From: Pontibacterium sinense | GTDB lineage: Bacteria > Pseudomonadota > Gammaproteobacteria > Pseudomonadales > Balneatricaceae | Assembly (NCBI RefSeq): GCF_015209595.1 | Contig: NZ_JADEYS010000017.1 | Span: 58,742 to 122,741, forward strand | Length of the DNA: 64,000 nt | Direction: 5' to 3' | Shown: positions 49,201 to 59,568 of the stretch, piece by piece | How positions within the stretch are numbered: position 1 is the stretch's first letter | Layout of the letters: each line of letters begins with the position of its first letter | Notes under the pieces: model-generated | Databases searched by the model: none | Told to the model about the DNA's origin: nothing | The model's input: only the letters and a program-made list of their open reading frames with translations | Made by a program: the position numbers and the translations under genes

Positions 49201-49428
49201 CTGCTGACCTCACTGACGACCATTGCAGGTCTGACACCGATCCTGTTCGAAACCTCATTGCAGGCCCAATTCCTGATCCCGATGGCGGTATCCATTGTAT
49301 TTGGTCTGGCCTACGGCACGGTACTGATTCTGCTGTTCGTACCGTCGATGCTAACGGTGATCGAAGGGGGGCGGGCCATGCTTGGGCGTAAACCGGAAGT
49401 GTCGTTGAATCTGGATCAGCAGACATAA
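46276..49428 (+). CDS. RND efflux permease
   Basis: This 1050-residue pump has the AcrB-type plan: TM1 at about 20-40, periplasmic domain, TM2-6 with LIMALGIIVDDAIVVGED (about 400-417, proton relay Asp pair), a second periplasmic domain and TM7-12, ending FGLAYGTVLILLFVPSML. The DD pair is conserved. It belongs to the HAE1-like branch seen without a dedicated outer-membrane factor. Substrate unknown. It is the second gene of the operon. Confidence 0.94.
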   Translation: MKTYQGPLQNLTAVFASHRVAANLLMVLMILAGIWGIKKLNTQFFPNFELDIITIQVTWSGAAAEDIERSIILPIEEELKSLPDIDTYYSTANQSIASIRLEVKEDADSDFLLDEVKQKIDSIEQDLPGDAERPLVQKIIRYENVASLLVSGDNVTLDELRPMVRDFEHQLLQVGLSKIEFTGLPDQEIAIQVPSHQLHELDMTLNNVATSIQQRSIDLPAGTAAKGDGSRQIRSLSQQRDVEGFRQLPLFTDESGRLIRLGDVADIDLRPKDKQIELFYQGSPAVLVRVRRTENEDTLKTAKVLNDWLEKTQPLLPPNIKIIAFDERWQPVKERINLLLKNGLGGLALVICILFLFLNARVAAWVTVGIPISFLATLAVLYVIGGSINMISLFGLIMALGIIVDDAIVVGEDTLTHLKMGEPGLQASIGGAHRMLAPVMASSMTTIAAFLPLLLLEGRIGNILIDIPTIIICVIVASLIECFLILPGHLHHSLHKASDLHPSKLRLKLDAGFEHFRDKIFRPIVTWALEFRWATIFGAFAIFLVAIALVAGGRIKFNFFPAVERESITANVQFAAGTDRASVSGFLNHLDTTLWETDAELDENVVKVAFIQERQADFSRTSVNSFKGDEFGALKIEVYSADSRVTTNKQLIAAWRERIQLPPGIEKFSIDQARSGPSGKPIEVKLTGPNMDNLKAASLELQDVLKSYNGLSNVDDDLPFGKSQLIYELTPAGKAAGLTLQAVGRQLRASFDGIEVQSFYTGQEEVEVRVVLPNAERDRLRAVEQLPIILPNGGTTLLANVVQFRAKQGLDTLQRVDGQLALNVTADLDEAAANANEIIASLKAKELDTITSRYGIQASFEGANKRERRTMADMQMGVFLALTLIFIILAWVFASYTWPIAIMLAIPLGLTGAILGHGLLGIDLTILSLFGFFGLSGIVINDSIVLITFYKKLRSDGMEVREAVIEAACQRLRAVLLTSLTTIAGLTPILFETSLQAQFLIPMAVSIVFGLAYGTVLILLFVPSMLTVIEGGRAMLGRKPEVSLNLDQQT

Positions 49429-49444
49429 ACCGCTGCAAAACTGG

Positions 49445-49477
49445 GCAAATAGGGAGCGTTCAAGGCTCTCTATTTGC
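49445..49477. terminator. stem-loop after RND operon
   Basis: GCAAATAGGGAGC and GCTCTCTATTTGC pair with one G-T mismatch around a 7-nt loop. It lies between the pump gene and the convergent PilZ gene. Confidence 0.6.
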
Positions 49478-49513
49478 GGTATATGATCAAATGCGAGGAA
49501 TGGAATTCGCGAG

Positions 49514-49876
49514 TTACAACACCCGCGTCAGTGTATAGTCGTCGAGTGTTTGACGAATCAAGTTGCTGGACTGCTCATCCATACTGAGTGCTTTAAATCC
49601 CATCTGATACAGGTCCTGCCGTTTTCGTACTGTATGGATCAATCGACAGTGACTGCGTACCGGTAACGCCTGTAATCCGAAATAAATATCCACCTCTATC
49701 GGAAATGCGGGTTTATGTGCCTGAACAGCGTGGAACATCTGGTCACTTCCCTCGACCAACATCCCGCCCACACTGAGATTAAGTATTATCACATCTACCG
49801 ACACGTCCTCCGATAAAATCATCTCGGCGGGCAATTTGGTCGGCATACGTGGATGCATGCGAAGTTCTGAGTGCAT
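49514..49876 (-). CDS. PilZ-domain c-di-GMP receptor
   Basis: This 120-residue protein has the c-di-GMP pattern RMHPR (RxxxR, residues 6-10) and NLSVGG (N-x-S-x-x-G, about 34-39). AAGGAG lies before the ATG. It would bind the c-di-GMP made by cyclases such as those at 22963-35310 and act on motility or surface traits. The partner is unknown. Confidence 0.9.
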   Translation of the reverse strand: MHSELRMHPRMPTKLPAEMILSEDVSVDVIILNLSVGGMLVEGSDQMFHAVQAHKPAFPIEVDIYFGLQALPVRSHCRLIHTVRKRQDLYQMGFKALSMDEQSSNLIRQTLDDYTLTRVL

Positions 49877-50057
49877 CTGTGACTCCTTTTCTGCTCATCA
49901 CTCAGGATAGCAAAGCGATGATTGAGTGGCCGTTCAGACCGCCAAAATCAGCGCAAATACTGATCTGATCAGCCAATCTGTAGGGTCTCAAACTGTAAGT
50001 TGTAAAATCCCAACCCTTTTAGTCGGATTTGCACTTAATCGCCGCGCCACAATTCTG

Positions 50058-50063
50058 TATAAT
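50058..50063 (+). promoter_or_regulatory. candidate -10 of dap operon
   Basis: TATAAT lies 101 bp before the dapC start; no good -35 at the usual spacing. Candidate promoter for the dapC cluster. Confidence 0.4.
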
Positions 50064-50164
50064 TCCCGGCCTTATTGTGCGCAGAAAACCTGCACTCCGG
50101 AGCACGCTCTGGCATTTACGTGCCGAAAGCAGCGCCCCATCATTCAGGTGTATTAGGACATTCG

Positions 50165-51361
50165 ATGAACAAAGATCTCAGCCTCCTGCAGCCTTACCCG
50201 TTTGAAAAACTGACCGCGCTGAAAGCGCAGGTTACGCCACCCTCTGATCTGGAACACATTGCGTTTTCCATCGGTGAGCCAAAACACCCTGCCCCTGAGT
50301 TTGTGGCAGAGTGTCTGAACGACAATATGGCCCGCCTCTCCAACTACCCAACTACCAAGGGTCTGCCGGAGTTGCGCAAGTCGATTGCTGATTGGTGTGA
50401 GCGCCGCTTCAAACTGCAGGACGGTTCTGTTGATCCTGAAGCCAACGTACTGCCGGTGAATGGTACCCGTGAGGCGATCTTTGCCTTCACTCAAGCTGCC
50501 GTGAACCGTAGCGATGACGCCTTGGTGATCTCACCGAATCCGTTCTACCAGATCTACGAAGGTGCCGCATATCTGGCCGGTGCCAAACCGTTCTACCTGA
50601 ACTGTCTGGCAGAAAACGGCTTCATCCCGGATTTTGATGCGGTATCTGAAGACGCATGGCAGCGCTGCCAGCTGTTGTTCCTGTGTTCACCAAGCAACCC
50701 AACGGGTGCGGTGACTGATCTGGAAACACTGCAGAAGCTGATCAAACTGTCTGACAAGTACGACTTCATCGTCGCATCAGACGAGTGTTACTCCGAAATC
50801 TATCTGGACGAAGCACAGCCACCGGTTGGTCTACTCCAGGCATGTGCCGACATGGGCCGTCACGACTACAAAAACTGCGTAGTGATGCATAGCCTGTCCA
50901 AGCGCTCCAACCTACCGGGTCTGCGCTCAGGTTTTATCGCCGGTGATGCCGCACTGCTGGGACCTTTCCTGCAGTACCGCACGTACCACGGCTGCTCTAT
51001 GCCGGTTCAGCATCAGCTGGCTTCGATTGCGGCGTGGAATGACGAAGACCACGTGTTGGAAAACCGTGATCAGTATCGCCGTAAGTTCGATGCTGTGGTC
51101 GAGATTCTGTCTCCGGTGATGGATGTACAGAAACCGGATGCGAGCTTCTACCTGTGGGCGAAAACACCCATCGACGATGACAAATTCGCACAAGGTCTGT
51201 TCGAGCAGCAGAACCTGACGGTACTGCCGGGTCGCTATCTGTCCCGTGAAACCGACGGTGTACTGCCGGGTGCCGGTTACGTCCGTATGGCGCTGGTTGC
51301 CACGCTGGAAGAGTGTATCGAAGGTGCTCACCGTATCCGTAAATACGTAGAGTCGCTGTAA
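50165..51361 (+). CDS. dapC: succinyldiaminopimelate transaminase
   Basis: Starting at the ATG at 50165 (TTAGGA upstream) this is 398 residues. It is a fold-type I PLP aminotransferase: NYPTTKGLPELRKSIADW, CSPSNPTGAV, and the PLP-binding Lys in MHSLSKRSNLPGLRSGF (about residue 248). In the lysine/diaminopimelate pathway it makes N-succinyl-LL-diaminopimelate from N-succinyl-2-amino-6-ketopimelate. Its neighbours dapD and dapE fit that role. Confidence 0.93.
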   Translation: MNKDLSLLQPYPFEKLTALKAQVTPPSDLEHIAFSIGEPKHPAPEFVAECLNDNMARLSNYPTTKGLPELRKSIADWCERRFKLQDGSVDPEANVLPVNGTREAIFAFTQAAVNRSDDALVISPNPFYQIYEGAAYLAGAKPFYLNCLAENGFIPDFDAVSEDAWQRCQLLFLCSPSNPTGAVTDLETLQKLIKLSDKYDFIVASDECYSEIYLDEAQPPVGLLQACADMGRHDYKNCVVMHSLSKRSNLPGLRSGFIAGDAALLGPFLQYRTYHGCSMPVQHQLASIAAWNDEDHVLENRDQYRRKFDAVVEILSPVMDVQKPDASFYLWAKTPIDDDKFAQGLFEQQNLTVLPGRYLSRETDGVLPGAGYVRMALVATLEECIEGAHRIRKYVESL

Positions 51362-51387
51362 GCGCCGTCAGATCAGAGTAAAGTCAT

Positions 51388-51735
51388 ATGATTACGATGT
51401 ACGGCATTAAGAACTGCGACACCATCAAAAAGGCCCGTAAATGGCTGGAAGCTGAAGGCATTGAGCATCAGTTTCACGATTATCGCAAAGACGGTCTGGA
51501 CGCAGATCAGCTGAAAAGCTGGGTGAGCGAACTCGGTTGGGAAGTGCTGCTGAACAAGCGCGGTACCACCTGGCGAAAACTGCCAGACGATGTAAAGAAC
51601 AACGTTGATGAGGCCTCTGCGATTGAGGTCATGCTGGAGAACCCAGCCATCATCAAGCGTCCGTTGCTGGATACCGGCAACGTACGCACGGTCGGTTTTA
51701 AGGATGCTGATTACGCATCCCTGCTGGGTCAATAA
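51388..51735 (+). CDS. ArsC/Spx/YffB-family thioredoxin-like protein
   Basis: This 115-residue protein has a thioredoxin fold with a single redox Cys in [18 protein letters not shown], then [14 protein letters not shown] and [12 protein letters not shown]. This matches the ArsC-like YffB subfamily. The gene between dapC and dapD is typical of this family in pseudomonads and relatives. The reaction is unknown; arsenate reduction is not implied. Confidence 0.9.
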   Translation: MITMYGIKNCDTIKKARKWLEAEGIEHQFHDYRKDGLDADQLKSWVSELGWEVLLNKRGTTWRKLPDDVKNNVDEASAIEVMLENPAIIKRPLLDTGNVRTVGFKDADYASLLGQ

Positions 51736-51783
51736 ACACCCACAACGTATCAAATTCAAATTACAGGTTATTGGAGTCACAAC

Positions 51784-52815
51784 ATGGCAAATTTCGCATT
51801 CGGTCTGGGTGTAGGTACTAAATCTTCTGCGGGCGACCTGCTGGAGGTGTACTACAACGCTCCGCTGCTGAACGCTGACGATGCAATGATTGCAGCTGTT
51901 GCAGAAAAAGTCGGTTACACCGGCGGCAACGCAGCGATCGAAATTAAAGAATCTCAGCTGAAAGCACTGGAAGCGGCTTTTCTGTCCGTCGGTGCTGAAG
52001 ATCAGGCTGAGATCGTTGAGATCCTGGAAGGTACCACACAGGCGCTGTTCGTTACCATTCTGGAAACCGACGCTGAACCGGCAACCACCGCTGAGGTTTA
52101 CCTGAAGCTGGCTCTGCTGTCTCACCGTCTGGTACAGCCACACGGTCTGAGCCTGGCGGGTATGTTTGGCTTGCTGCCAAACGTTGCCTGGACCTCTGAA
52201 GGCGCGGTTTCCATGGACGACCTGTCTAAACGCCAGCTGGCGGCTCGTGCTCAGGGTCGTATGCTGCACGTTTACTCTGTTGATAAGTTCCCACAGATGA
52301 CTAACTACGTGGTACCTGAAGGTATCCGCGTGGGTGATGCATCCCGTATCCGTCTGGGCGCACACGTAGGCGAAGGCACAACAGTCATGCACGAAGGTTT
52401 CATCAACTTCAACGCGGGCACCATGGGCGTAAGCATGGTTGAAGGTCGTATCTCTGCCGGTGTTGTGGTAGGTAACGGTTCTGACATCGGTGGTGGTGCA
52501 TCCACTATGGGTACACTGTCCGGTGGTAACAACGTTGTGATCTCTGTTGGCGAAAACTGCCTGCTGGGCGCAAACGCAGGTCTGGGTCTGCCACTGGGCG
52601 ATCGCTGCACACTGGAAGCAGGTCTGTACGTGACCGGCGGCTCTAAAGTCACTGTTCTGGACGATCAGAACAACGAAGTCGGTGTTGTTAAAGCGGGCGA
52701 ACTGGCGGGTAAAACTGACCTGTTGTTCCGTCGCAACTCCCAGAACGGTCGCATCGAAGTGAAAACCAACAAGTCTGCGATCGAACTGAACGAAGAGCTG
52801 CACAAGCACAACTAA
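51784..52815 (+). CDS. dapD: tetrahydrodipicolinate N-succinyltransferase
   Basis: This 343-residue enzyme is the long Pseudomonas-type DapD rather than the enteric 274-residue form. N-terminal 1-170 is mixed alpha/beta; the C-terminal part is a left-handed beta-helix (RIRLGAHVGEGTTVMHEGFINFNAGTMG). It uses succinyl-CoA to acylate tetrahydrodipicolinate. It ends in unusual overlapping stem-loops, before dapE. Confidence 0.95.
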   Translation: MANFAFGLGVGTKSSAGDLLEVYYNAPLLNADDAMIAAVAEKVGYTGGNAAIEIKESQLKALEAAFLSVGAEDQAEIVEILEGTTQALFVTILETDAEPATTAEVYLKLALLSHRLVQPHGLSLAGMFGLLPNVAWTSEGAVSMDDLSKRQLAARAQGRMLHVYSVDKFPQMTNYVVPEGIRVGDASRIRLGAHVGEGTTVMHEGFINFNAGTMGVSMVEGRISAGVVVGNGSDIGGGASTMGTLSGGNNVVISVGENCLLGANAGLGLPLGDRCTLEAGLYVTGGSKVTVLDDQNNEVGVVKAGELAGKTDLLFRRNSQNGRIEVKTNKSAIELNEELHKHN

Positions 52816-52874
52816 GCCCTGTCGCTTACATGCACTTCGGATAACCCGCGTTGTAGCGATACAGGGCGGGTTAT
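52816..52874 (+). promoter_or_regulatory. mutually exclusive stem-loops between dapD and dapE
   Basis: Stem A pairs GCCCTGTCGCT (52816-52826) with AGCG..ACAGGGC (52855-52867). Stem B pairs ATAACCCGC (52841-52849) with GCGGGTTAT (52866-52874), followed by TCTTTAT. The arms compete at 52866-52867 and nest across each other, so the two stems are alternatives. This is the geometry of a partial terminator or attenuator. Function inferred. Confidence 0.5.
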
Positions 52875-52901
52875 TCTTTATACTCTGAAGCACATTCCTA
52901 A

Positions 52902-54925
<2,024 letters not shown>

Positions 54926-54952
54926 GCACCGATAACCGTCAAGAACCTGTAG

Positions 54953-55240
54953 ATGAAAACGCAACCTATGCACCCGATCAAGCGCTGGCTCTTTCGCCGC
55001 GCAGACAACTACCAGCAAAACCTGAAACTGCTGATCAGCGGTTTTGGTCTCTTTGCGCTGGGTGCGATACTGATTGCAACATCCGAATTTCTGTTACGCA
55101 GCTCACTACTGCAGGAAAGCCTGGCCCTGCTGGGTCTGGTCATAGCAGGTACCGGTATCATTCTCGCGGCGTTTGGCTATATTTGCCTAAGCGTCCTTCG
55201 CCTTTTTAGAATTCTGAGTACACAGCAAACCGATGACTGA
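54953..55240 (+). CDS. small two-span membrane protein
   Basis: This 95-residue protein has membrane spans at about 24-44 and 58-82 and a basic N-terminus, in the style of small cytoplasmic-membrane proteins. It overlaps the next gene by 8 bp and likely forms an operon with rlmA. I recognise no family. Confidence 0.65.
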   Translation: MKTQPMHPIKRWLFRRADNYQQNLKLLISGFGLFALGAILIATSEFLLRSSLLQESLALLGLVIAGTGIILAAFGYICLSVLRLFRILSTQQTDD

Positions 55241-55619
55241 TCAACGCCATCCCGATATTGAGATCTACATAAAAAATCGCTCACTGGAAGAGATCGAGCA
55301 CTGGCTGCGCCAGCGTTTTGATGTGCTCAATATCGATTTCACCCAAGGCACGGTCCATGAATACAAAGCTGGATTGGCAGATGCCACCATTCCCGTGATG
55401 ATTCACGAAAAAGTGGTGGGGAAAGCCTGGACCAGCGTGTGGTTTAAGTCTGATAAGACACTCTGGGCAACCGATCTGGACTGTGCCGCGCGAGCAGCTT
55501 CCGATCTGGATACTCAGATCCGTTGTATCGCGAGCGGCTGGGCCGATGGCGATGAACCGGATGAATGGTGGAAAGTAGAAAACGGCGAGCAGGAAAAGAT
55601 TCAGTGGCGCACCAGCTAA
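55233..55619 (+). CDS. conserved hypothetical protein
   Basis: This 128-residue protein is soluble and acidic. It has SLEEIEHWLRQRFDVLNIDF and a tail with ADGDEPDEWWKVENG. The pattern of small mixed alpha/beta proteins with a central VMIHEKVVGKAWTSVWF strand pair recurs in marine gammaproteobacteria, from memory. Coupled by overlap to the membrane protein. Function unknown. Confidence 0.68.
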   Translation: MTDQRHPDIEIYIKNRSLEEIEHWLRQRFDVLNIDFTQGTVHEYKAGLADATIPVMIHEKVVGKAWTSVWFKSDKTLWATDLDCAARAASDLDTQIRCIASGWADGDEPDEWWKVENGEQEKIQWRTS

Positions 55620-55631
55620 CGAAATCTCTGC

Positions 55632-55660
55632 ACTAAAAGTGGTCTGTGGCCACTTTTAGT
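55632..55660. terminator. stem-loop between convergent genes
   Basis: ACTAAAAGTGG and CCACTTTTAGT pair perfectly around a 7-nt loop. It lies after the 128-aa gene and before the end of the convergent 155-aa gene. Terminator likely, without a long T-run. Confidence 0.55.
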
Positions 55661-55726
55661 CGCGTAAGCAGTGTATGCCCGAAGTATTCAGCATCAAAAG
55701 TGGATGCAGTATCGTGTTCACTGACC

Positions 55727-56194
55727 TTAAGCGGTCTGACTGATCTGCTGCTGCGAGGTCGCAATTTCACTCAACATTGCACCACCGGAAATCAGACCCA
55801 TCTTCGCCAGTGAATCATTCACCCGCCGACTCTGACTTGGCACCAACGCTTCCGTTTCAATATAGCTGTTGATATACGCAAACTCACCACGCTGATGTTT
55901 GTTCACTGACAGATTCAATCGCTCCGTCACATCCGCATCATAAAGGTCATTTGGGTTGGGGTATTGCAGATCGGTTTCAGGCAGTTCAAAGCCTTCCCCG
56001 CGTATGGCCGGACGCCCAGAGGATGGCATCTCCTGATTGGCAGCGATCAGGCTAAGCAACATGGAAAACTGGGCACCGCTACCACTCTGTACCGCTTGGG
56101 TCAGATTCGAGGTATATGTTTCTATACGGGCCTGAATTTTCTCTGTTTGCATCTCACCGGGCTGCATTAAGCAGAAATCAATTTGCTGTCCCAT
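55727..56194 (-). CDS. hypothetical protein
   Basis: This frame encodes 155 residues; a second ATG at 56152 would give 141. Neither has a strong ribosome-binding site. The protein has no signal or membrane segment and is helical at both ends, with a middle PDxxYPNPNDLYDAD. The segment QSGSGAQFSMLLSLIAAN suggests amphipathic helices. I do not recognise a family. Confidence 0.55.
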   Translation of the reverse strand: MGQQIDFCLMQPGEMQTEKIQARIETYTSNLTQAVQSGSGAQFSMLLSLIAANQEMPSSGRPAIRGEGFELPETDLQYPNPNDLYDADVTERLNLSVNKHQRGEFAYINSYIETEALVPSQSRRVNDSLAKMGLISGGAMLSEIATSQQQISQTA

Positions 56195-56294
56195 TCTTAT
56201 CGGCGACAGGCTAAAATTCTTTATCTAATTATTTAACGATTCGTTCAATCTTACGTCTGCTTCCGCGCAAACGTAACTGACTGTCAGGATGTGT

Positions 56295-56813
56295 ATGGGC
56301 CGCTGGCGACCACCCCAACCAAAGAAGTCCAAGTATATCACTGCGGAAGGCTATAAACGCCTGAACGATGAGCTGAAATATCTGTGGAAAGTAAAGCGCC
56401 CCGAAATCACTCAATCGGTCTCAGAAGCGGCGGCTCAAGGCGACCGTTCGGAAAACGCCGAGTATATCTACGGTAAAAAGCAGCTGCGCGAAATCGACCG
56501 CCGGGTACGTTACCTATCGAAGCGTTTGGACGATATGACGGTTGTGGACCGGATCCCGGAGAACCAGGACAAGGTATTCTTTGGTGCCTGGGTCACCATC
56601 GAAGATGAGGAAGAAACCCGCCACCGTTATCGCATTGTCGGACCCGATGAAATTGAGCCCGGCAGTGACTACATCAGCATGGACTCACCGCTGGCGAAGC
56701 AGTTGCTGAAAAAAGAGATCGGCGACGAGATATGGCTACACAAACCCAACGGAGAAGACATTTGGTACGAGATCGTTGCCGTTGAATATCAGGCGTACGA
56801 TACCGATCCCTGA
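56295..56813 (+). CDS. greB: transcription elongation factor GreB
   Basis: The ATG at 56295 has AGGA 5 nt upstream, giving 172 residues. GreB features: MGRWRPP start, ITAEGYKRLNDEL, coiled-coil tip SEAAAQGDRSENAEYIYGKKQLREIDRR (the two acidic residues at the tip) and FKBP-like C-terminus (FFGAWVTIEDEE...). It restarts stalled RNA polymerase by stimulating transcript cleavage. Confidence 0.94.
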   Translation: MGRWRPPQPKKSKYITAEGYKRLNDELKYLWKVKRPEITQSVSEAAAQGDRSENAEYIYGKKQLREIDRRVRYLSKRLDDMTVVDRIPENQDKVFFGAWVTIEDEEETRHRYRIVGPDEIEPGSDYISMDSPLAKQLLKKEIGDEIWLHKPNGEDIWYEIVAVEYQAYDTDP

Positions 56814-56860
56814 TCCCTATGATCTTTGCTGTCGCCTGAATTTTTCAGACGGATATTAGA

Positions 56861-57715
56861 TTATTGCTGTTGTTTATCAGAGGCTTGTCGAAAACAATCA
56901 GATACTCGGTTCAGCGTCGAGGCTTCAATCTCGGGACGATGGATCATATTGATCTTCAGTAAACGATGACTGCCCAACACCCCACTGGGCAGCTGCCTCA
57001 CACTATGCGTGGACAACAACGATTCAGGCAACAACGAGATTGCAAAGCCTTCCTCTACGGCAGTCGCAATGTTCTCTAGTATCGGGCTGGAAAATACAAT
57101 GCGATAGGGAATGGAGGCTTTTCTGAGCGCATCCAGAAGCAGGTCCCGGACAATACAGTTGTCTTCATACACCGCGACCGGCAGCACGGATTGCTCTTCC
57201 AAATTCGCGCAGGTGGGTGCAGACCAGATGAGACGTTCACTCCAAAGCAATGTTTCATCAGATGCGTTGAGCTCATCCGCCACAATAGCCACATCGAGTT
57301 TGCCTTCTTCTATTTGCTGACGCAGATTGCGACTGCGGGCACAGACAATTTTCGCATCCAAATTCGGGAGCTCCTGCGCTAACACAGGCATAAAAAAACG
57401 TAGAAAGTGCTGTGCATAATCCGTTGGGATACCAAAACTCAGCTGACCCGAGACATCTTTTCCACTCAGTGCTGATAAAGCCGCACTGTTCAGCGAGATC
57501 ATATCCTCGCTATAGCGCAGCAAGGTTTCACCGGCTTCTGTCAGGCGAATTCCGCGATTCCCCCGCTCCATCAACTGGTTGCCGGTCAGCTCCTCCAGGC
57601 GCTTCATCTGCATGCTGACAGCCCCTTGCGAACGGTGCACTTTTTGCGCGGCCTTTTTTAACTCACCCGTGCGCGAGACCATGACAAAAGTGCGCAGTAA
57701 CTCCAGATCCAGCAT
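56861..57715 (-). CDS. LysR-family transcriptional regulator
   Basis: The ATG at 57715 (GGAGCAG upstream) gives 284 residues; an upstream TTG is unlikely. N-terminal HTH reads DLELLRTFVMVSRTGELKKAAQKVHRSQGAVSMQMKRLEE. Effector domain follows (about 85-275), with the Asp/Leu-rich segment SLLPESLLSTH. It is divergent from the alcohol dehydrogenase across 209 bp, so it probably regulates it. Confidence 0.9.
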   Translation of the reverse strand: MLDLELLRTFVMVSRTGELKKAAQKVHRSQGAVSMQMKRLEELTGNQLMERGNRGIRLTEAGETLLRYSEDMISLNSAALSALSGKDVSGQLSFGIPTDYAQHFLRFFMPVLAQELPNLDAKIVCARSRNLRQQIEEGKLDVAIVADELNASDETLLWSERLIWSAPTCANLEEQSVLPVAVYEDNCIVRDLLLDALRKASIPYRIVFSSPILENIATAVEEGFAISLLPESLLSTHSVRQLPSGVLGSHRLLKINMIHRPEIEASTLNRVSDCFRQASDKQQQ

Positions 57716-57924
57716 CTGCTCCACAATGACCTCCAACTTACTACCATTACATTCAGTTCAATAAATCTGAACTATCAATTAACAACTATTCGTTTGTCTA
57801 AACTCTACGCGTTTTTTAAGGTATCAGGCAAGCTCGGTGGCAACCTGAGAAGCAACAAAAGCGACAGGAAGACCCTGGCGTGACCTAATATGAACAATGC
57901 GCCCTGCGCCTTAAAACAGTGAAA

Positions 57925-59028
57925 ATGGCTATGAATAACTCAAGCACGACTAACCTGATGTGTGGCGTTGTCCTGACCGGACACGGTGGTCTGGACAAAC
58001 TCGAATACAAGACAGACCTCCCCATTCCCTCCCCCAGCAGTCAGGAGGTACTGATCCGCGTAGGTGCCAGTGCCGTTAATAACACCGACATCAACACCCG
58101 CATCGGCTGGTATTCCAAAAGCGTGACCAGCGAAACCAATACCGGTGCATCTGCAGGTTTCGACTCAGCCAATGATGATGACGCCAGCTGGTCCGGTGTC
58201 CCGTTAACGTTCCCGCGCATTCAGGGTGCTGACTGCTGTGGCGAAATTATCGCAGTCGGCAGCGGTGTTAATCCCAACCGTATTGGTGAACGGGTACTCG
58301 TACGTGCATTACAAAGTCCATTAACCGGAGACGCCGATTTTGGCTGTATTACCTACGGCTCTGAATGCGATGGAGGATTCAGCCAATACGCGACCGTGCG
58401 TGATGACGAAGCCTTTACCGTTGAAAGCCCACTCACTGATGCCGAACTCGCCTCTTTCCCGTGTGCATATTCTACCGCCGAGAATATGATCGACCGGGTC
58501 AATGTCCGTGCCGGTGAAACCGTTGTGATCACCGGCGCATCCGGCGGTGTAGGCTCAGCGGCTATCCAATTGGTCAAACGACGTCAGGCAAACGTCATCG
58601 CCATTTGCAGCTCAGATAAGAGGGATCAGATTAAGGCCATTGGCGCCGATCAGGTTATCAGCCGCGGTACCTCTCTGATCGATACGCTTGGCGCGGACTC
58701 GGTGGATGTTGTTATTGATCTGGTGGCAGGCCCCCAATGGCCTGAATTGCCGGATATTCTGCGTCGCGGCGGCCGCTACACCGTAGCTGGAGCGATTGCG
58801 GGCCCTATCGTCGATATGGATGTCAGAACACTGTATCTGAAGGATCTGAGTTTCTTTGGCTGCACTTATCAGCCCCGTCACGTGTTCGAGAATTTAATCA
58901 AATATATTGAGCACGGTGAGATTAACCCCTTGGTATCTAAAACGTTTGCACTAAAAGATATAGGCGTTGCACAGCGGACTTTCATGGAGAAGAAATTTAT
59001 CGGCAAGTTGGTACTGCTACCAAAATGA
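57925..59028 (+). CDS. zinc-type alcohol dehydrogenase/quinone reductase family protein
   Basis: This 367-residue MDR enzyme has an N-terminal GroES-like domain (EVLIRVGASAVNNTDINTR, about 45-63; GADCCGEIIAVGSGV) and a Rossmann NAD(P) domain with VITGASGGVGSAAIQL (about 193-208). ATG at 57925 is preferred over GTG at 57919; both have weak ribosome sites. It likely reduces or oxidises a small carbonyl. Neighbour LysR is the likely regulator. It ends in a hairpin shared with the cytochrome gene. Confidence 0.82.
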   Translation: MAMNNSSTTNLMCGVVLTGHGGLDKLEYKTDLPIPSPSSQEVLIRVGASAVNNTDINTRIGWYSKSVTSETNTGASAGFDSANDDDASWSGVPLTFPRIQGADCCGEIIAVGSGVNPNRIGERVLVRALQSPLTGDADFGCITYGSECDGGFSQYATVRDDEAFTVESPLTDAELASFPCAYSTAENMIDRVNVRAGETVVITGASGGVGSAAIQLVKRRQANVIAICSSDKRDQIKAIGADQVISRGTSLIDTLGADSVDVVIDLVAGPQWPELPDILRRGGRYTVAGAIAGPIVDMDVRTLYLKDLSFFGCTYQPRHVFENLIKYIEHGEINPLVSKTFALKDIGVAQRTFMEKKFIGKLVLLPK

Positions 59029-59035
59029 TAACAGG

Positions 59036-59062
59036 CAGGCGCAACCTGCAAAGTTGCGCCTG
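59036..59062. terminator. stem-loop between convergent genes
   Basis: CAGGCGCAAC and GTTGCGCCTG form a perfect 10-bp stem with a 7-nt loop between the dehydrogenase and the convergent cytochrome gene. Confidence 0.65.
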
Positions 59063-59071
59063 ATCAAAGGA

Positions 59072-59515
59072 CTACTTCAATCCTCCGCGACTGATCCAGG
59101 CCTGATAAATCTGATCAGGCCAATGACTCTGAAAATAAGCGATCACAGCCTCCTGATCCGCCTCATCCAGAGTGCCGCCAAACCCCGGCATCGAACCACC
59201 TAACCCTTGCCCGCCGTTCTGCACGGTAAGTTTTAGCCCTTTGAGTGGATGATGCCAGGCATGAGCCGTGCCATTTAATGGGGGTGGCGGGTATTTTCCG
59301 TTGGCCAAGGGTGTACGCCAATCTTGAGTTCCTTGCGCAGCGGCACCATGGCAACCGGCGCAGTAAACCTGAAAGAGCGCCTGCCCCTCAGTCACTTGTG
59401 ACGGCGTATACCAACGACCGGCAACCGTTGGTTCAGCTTCTCCGCAGGCCGTCAGAACCGAAGAAATCAATACAACGCCGATCCAACCCCATTTTCGCTG
59501 GCGCACTATCCCCAT
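59072..59515 (-). CDS. membrane-anchored c-type cytochrome lipoprotein
   Basis: The ATG at 59515 (AAGGG upstream) gives 147 residues. It has a lipobox (VLTAC, Cys 25), haem motif CAGCH (about 52-56) and an axial Met in GGSMPGFGG (about 107). It is a class I cytochrome in the periplasm, anchored to membrane. It lies at the end of the copper gene run, so it may relate to copper or electron transfer; this is only context. Confidence 0.87.
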   Translation of the reverse strand: MGIVRQRKWGWIGVVLISSVLTACGEAEPTVAGRWYTPSQVTEGQALFQVYCAGCHGAAAQGTQDWRTPLANGKYPPPPLNGTAHAWHHPLKGLKLTVQNGGQGLGGSMPGFGGTLDEADQEAVIAYFQSHWPDQIYQAWISRGGLK

Positions 59516-59568
59516 CGGGTCACCCTTAAGGTGCAACATACAAACCTCTCTATAGGCTTCGCCGAAGC

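Noticed and set aside
51373..52893. 506-codon minus-strand frame across dapD and neighbours
   Set aside because: It is antisense to dapD and the arsC-like gene, has no recognisable motif and crosses gene boundaries; it reflects codon bias of highly expressed genes.
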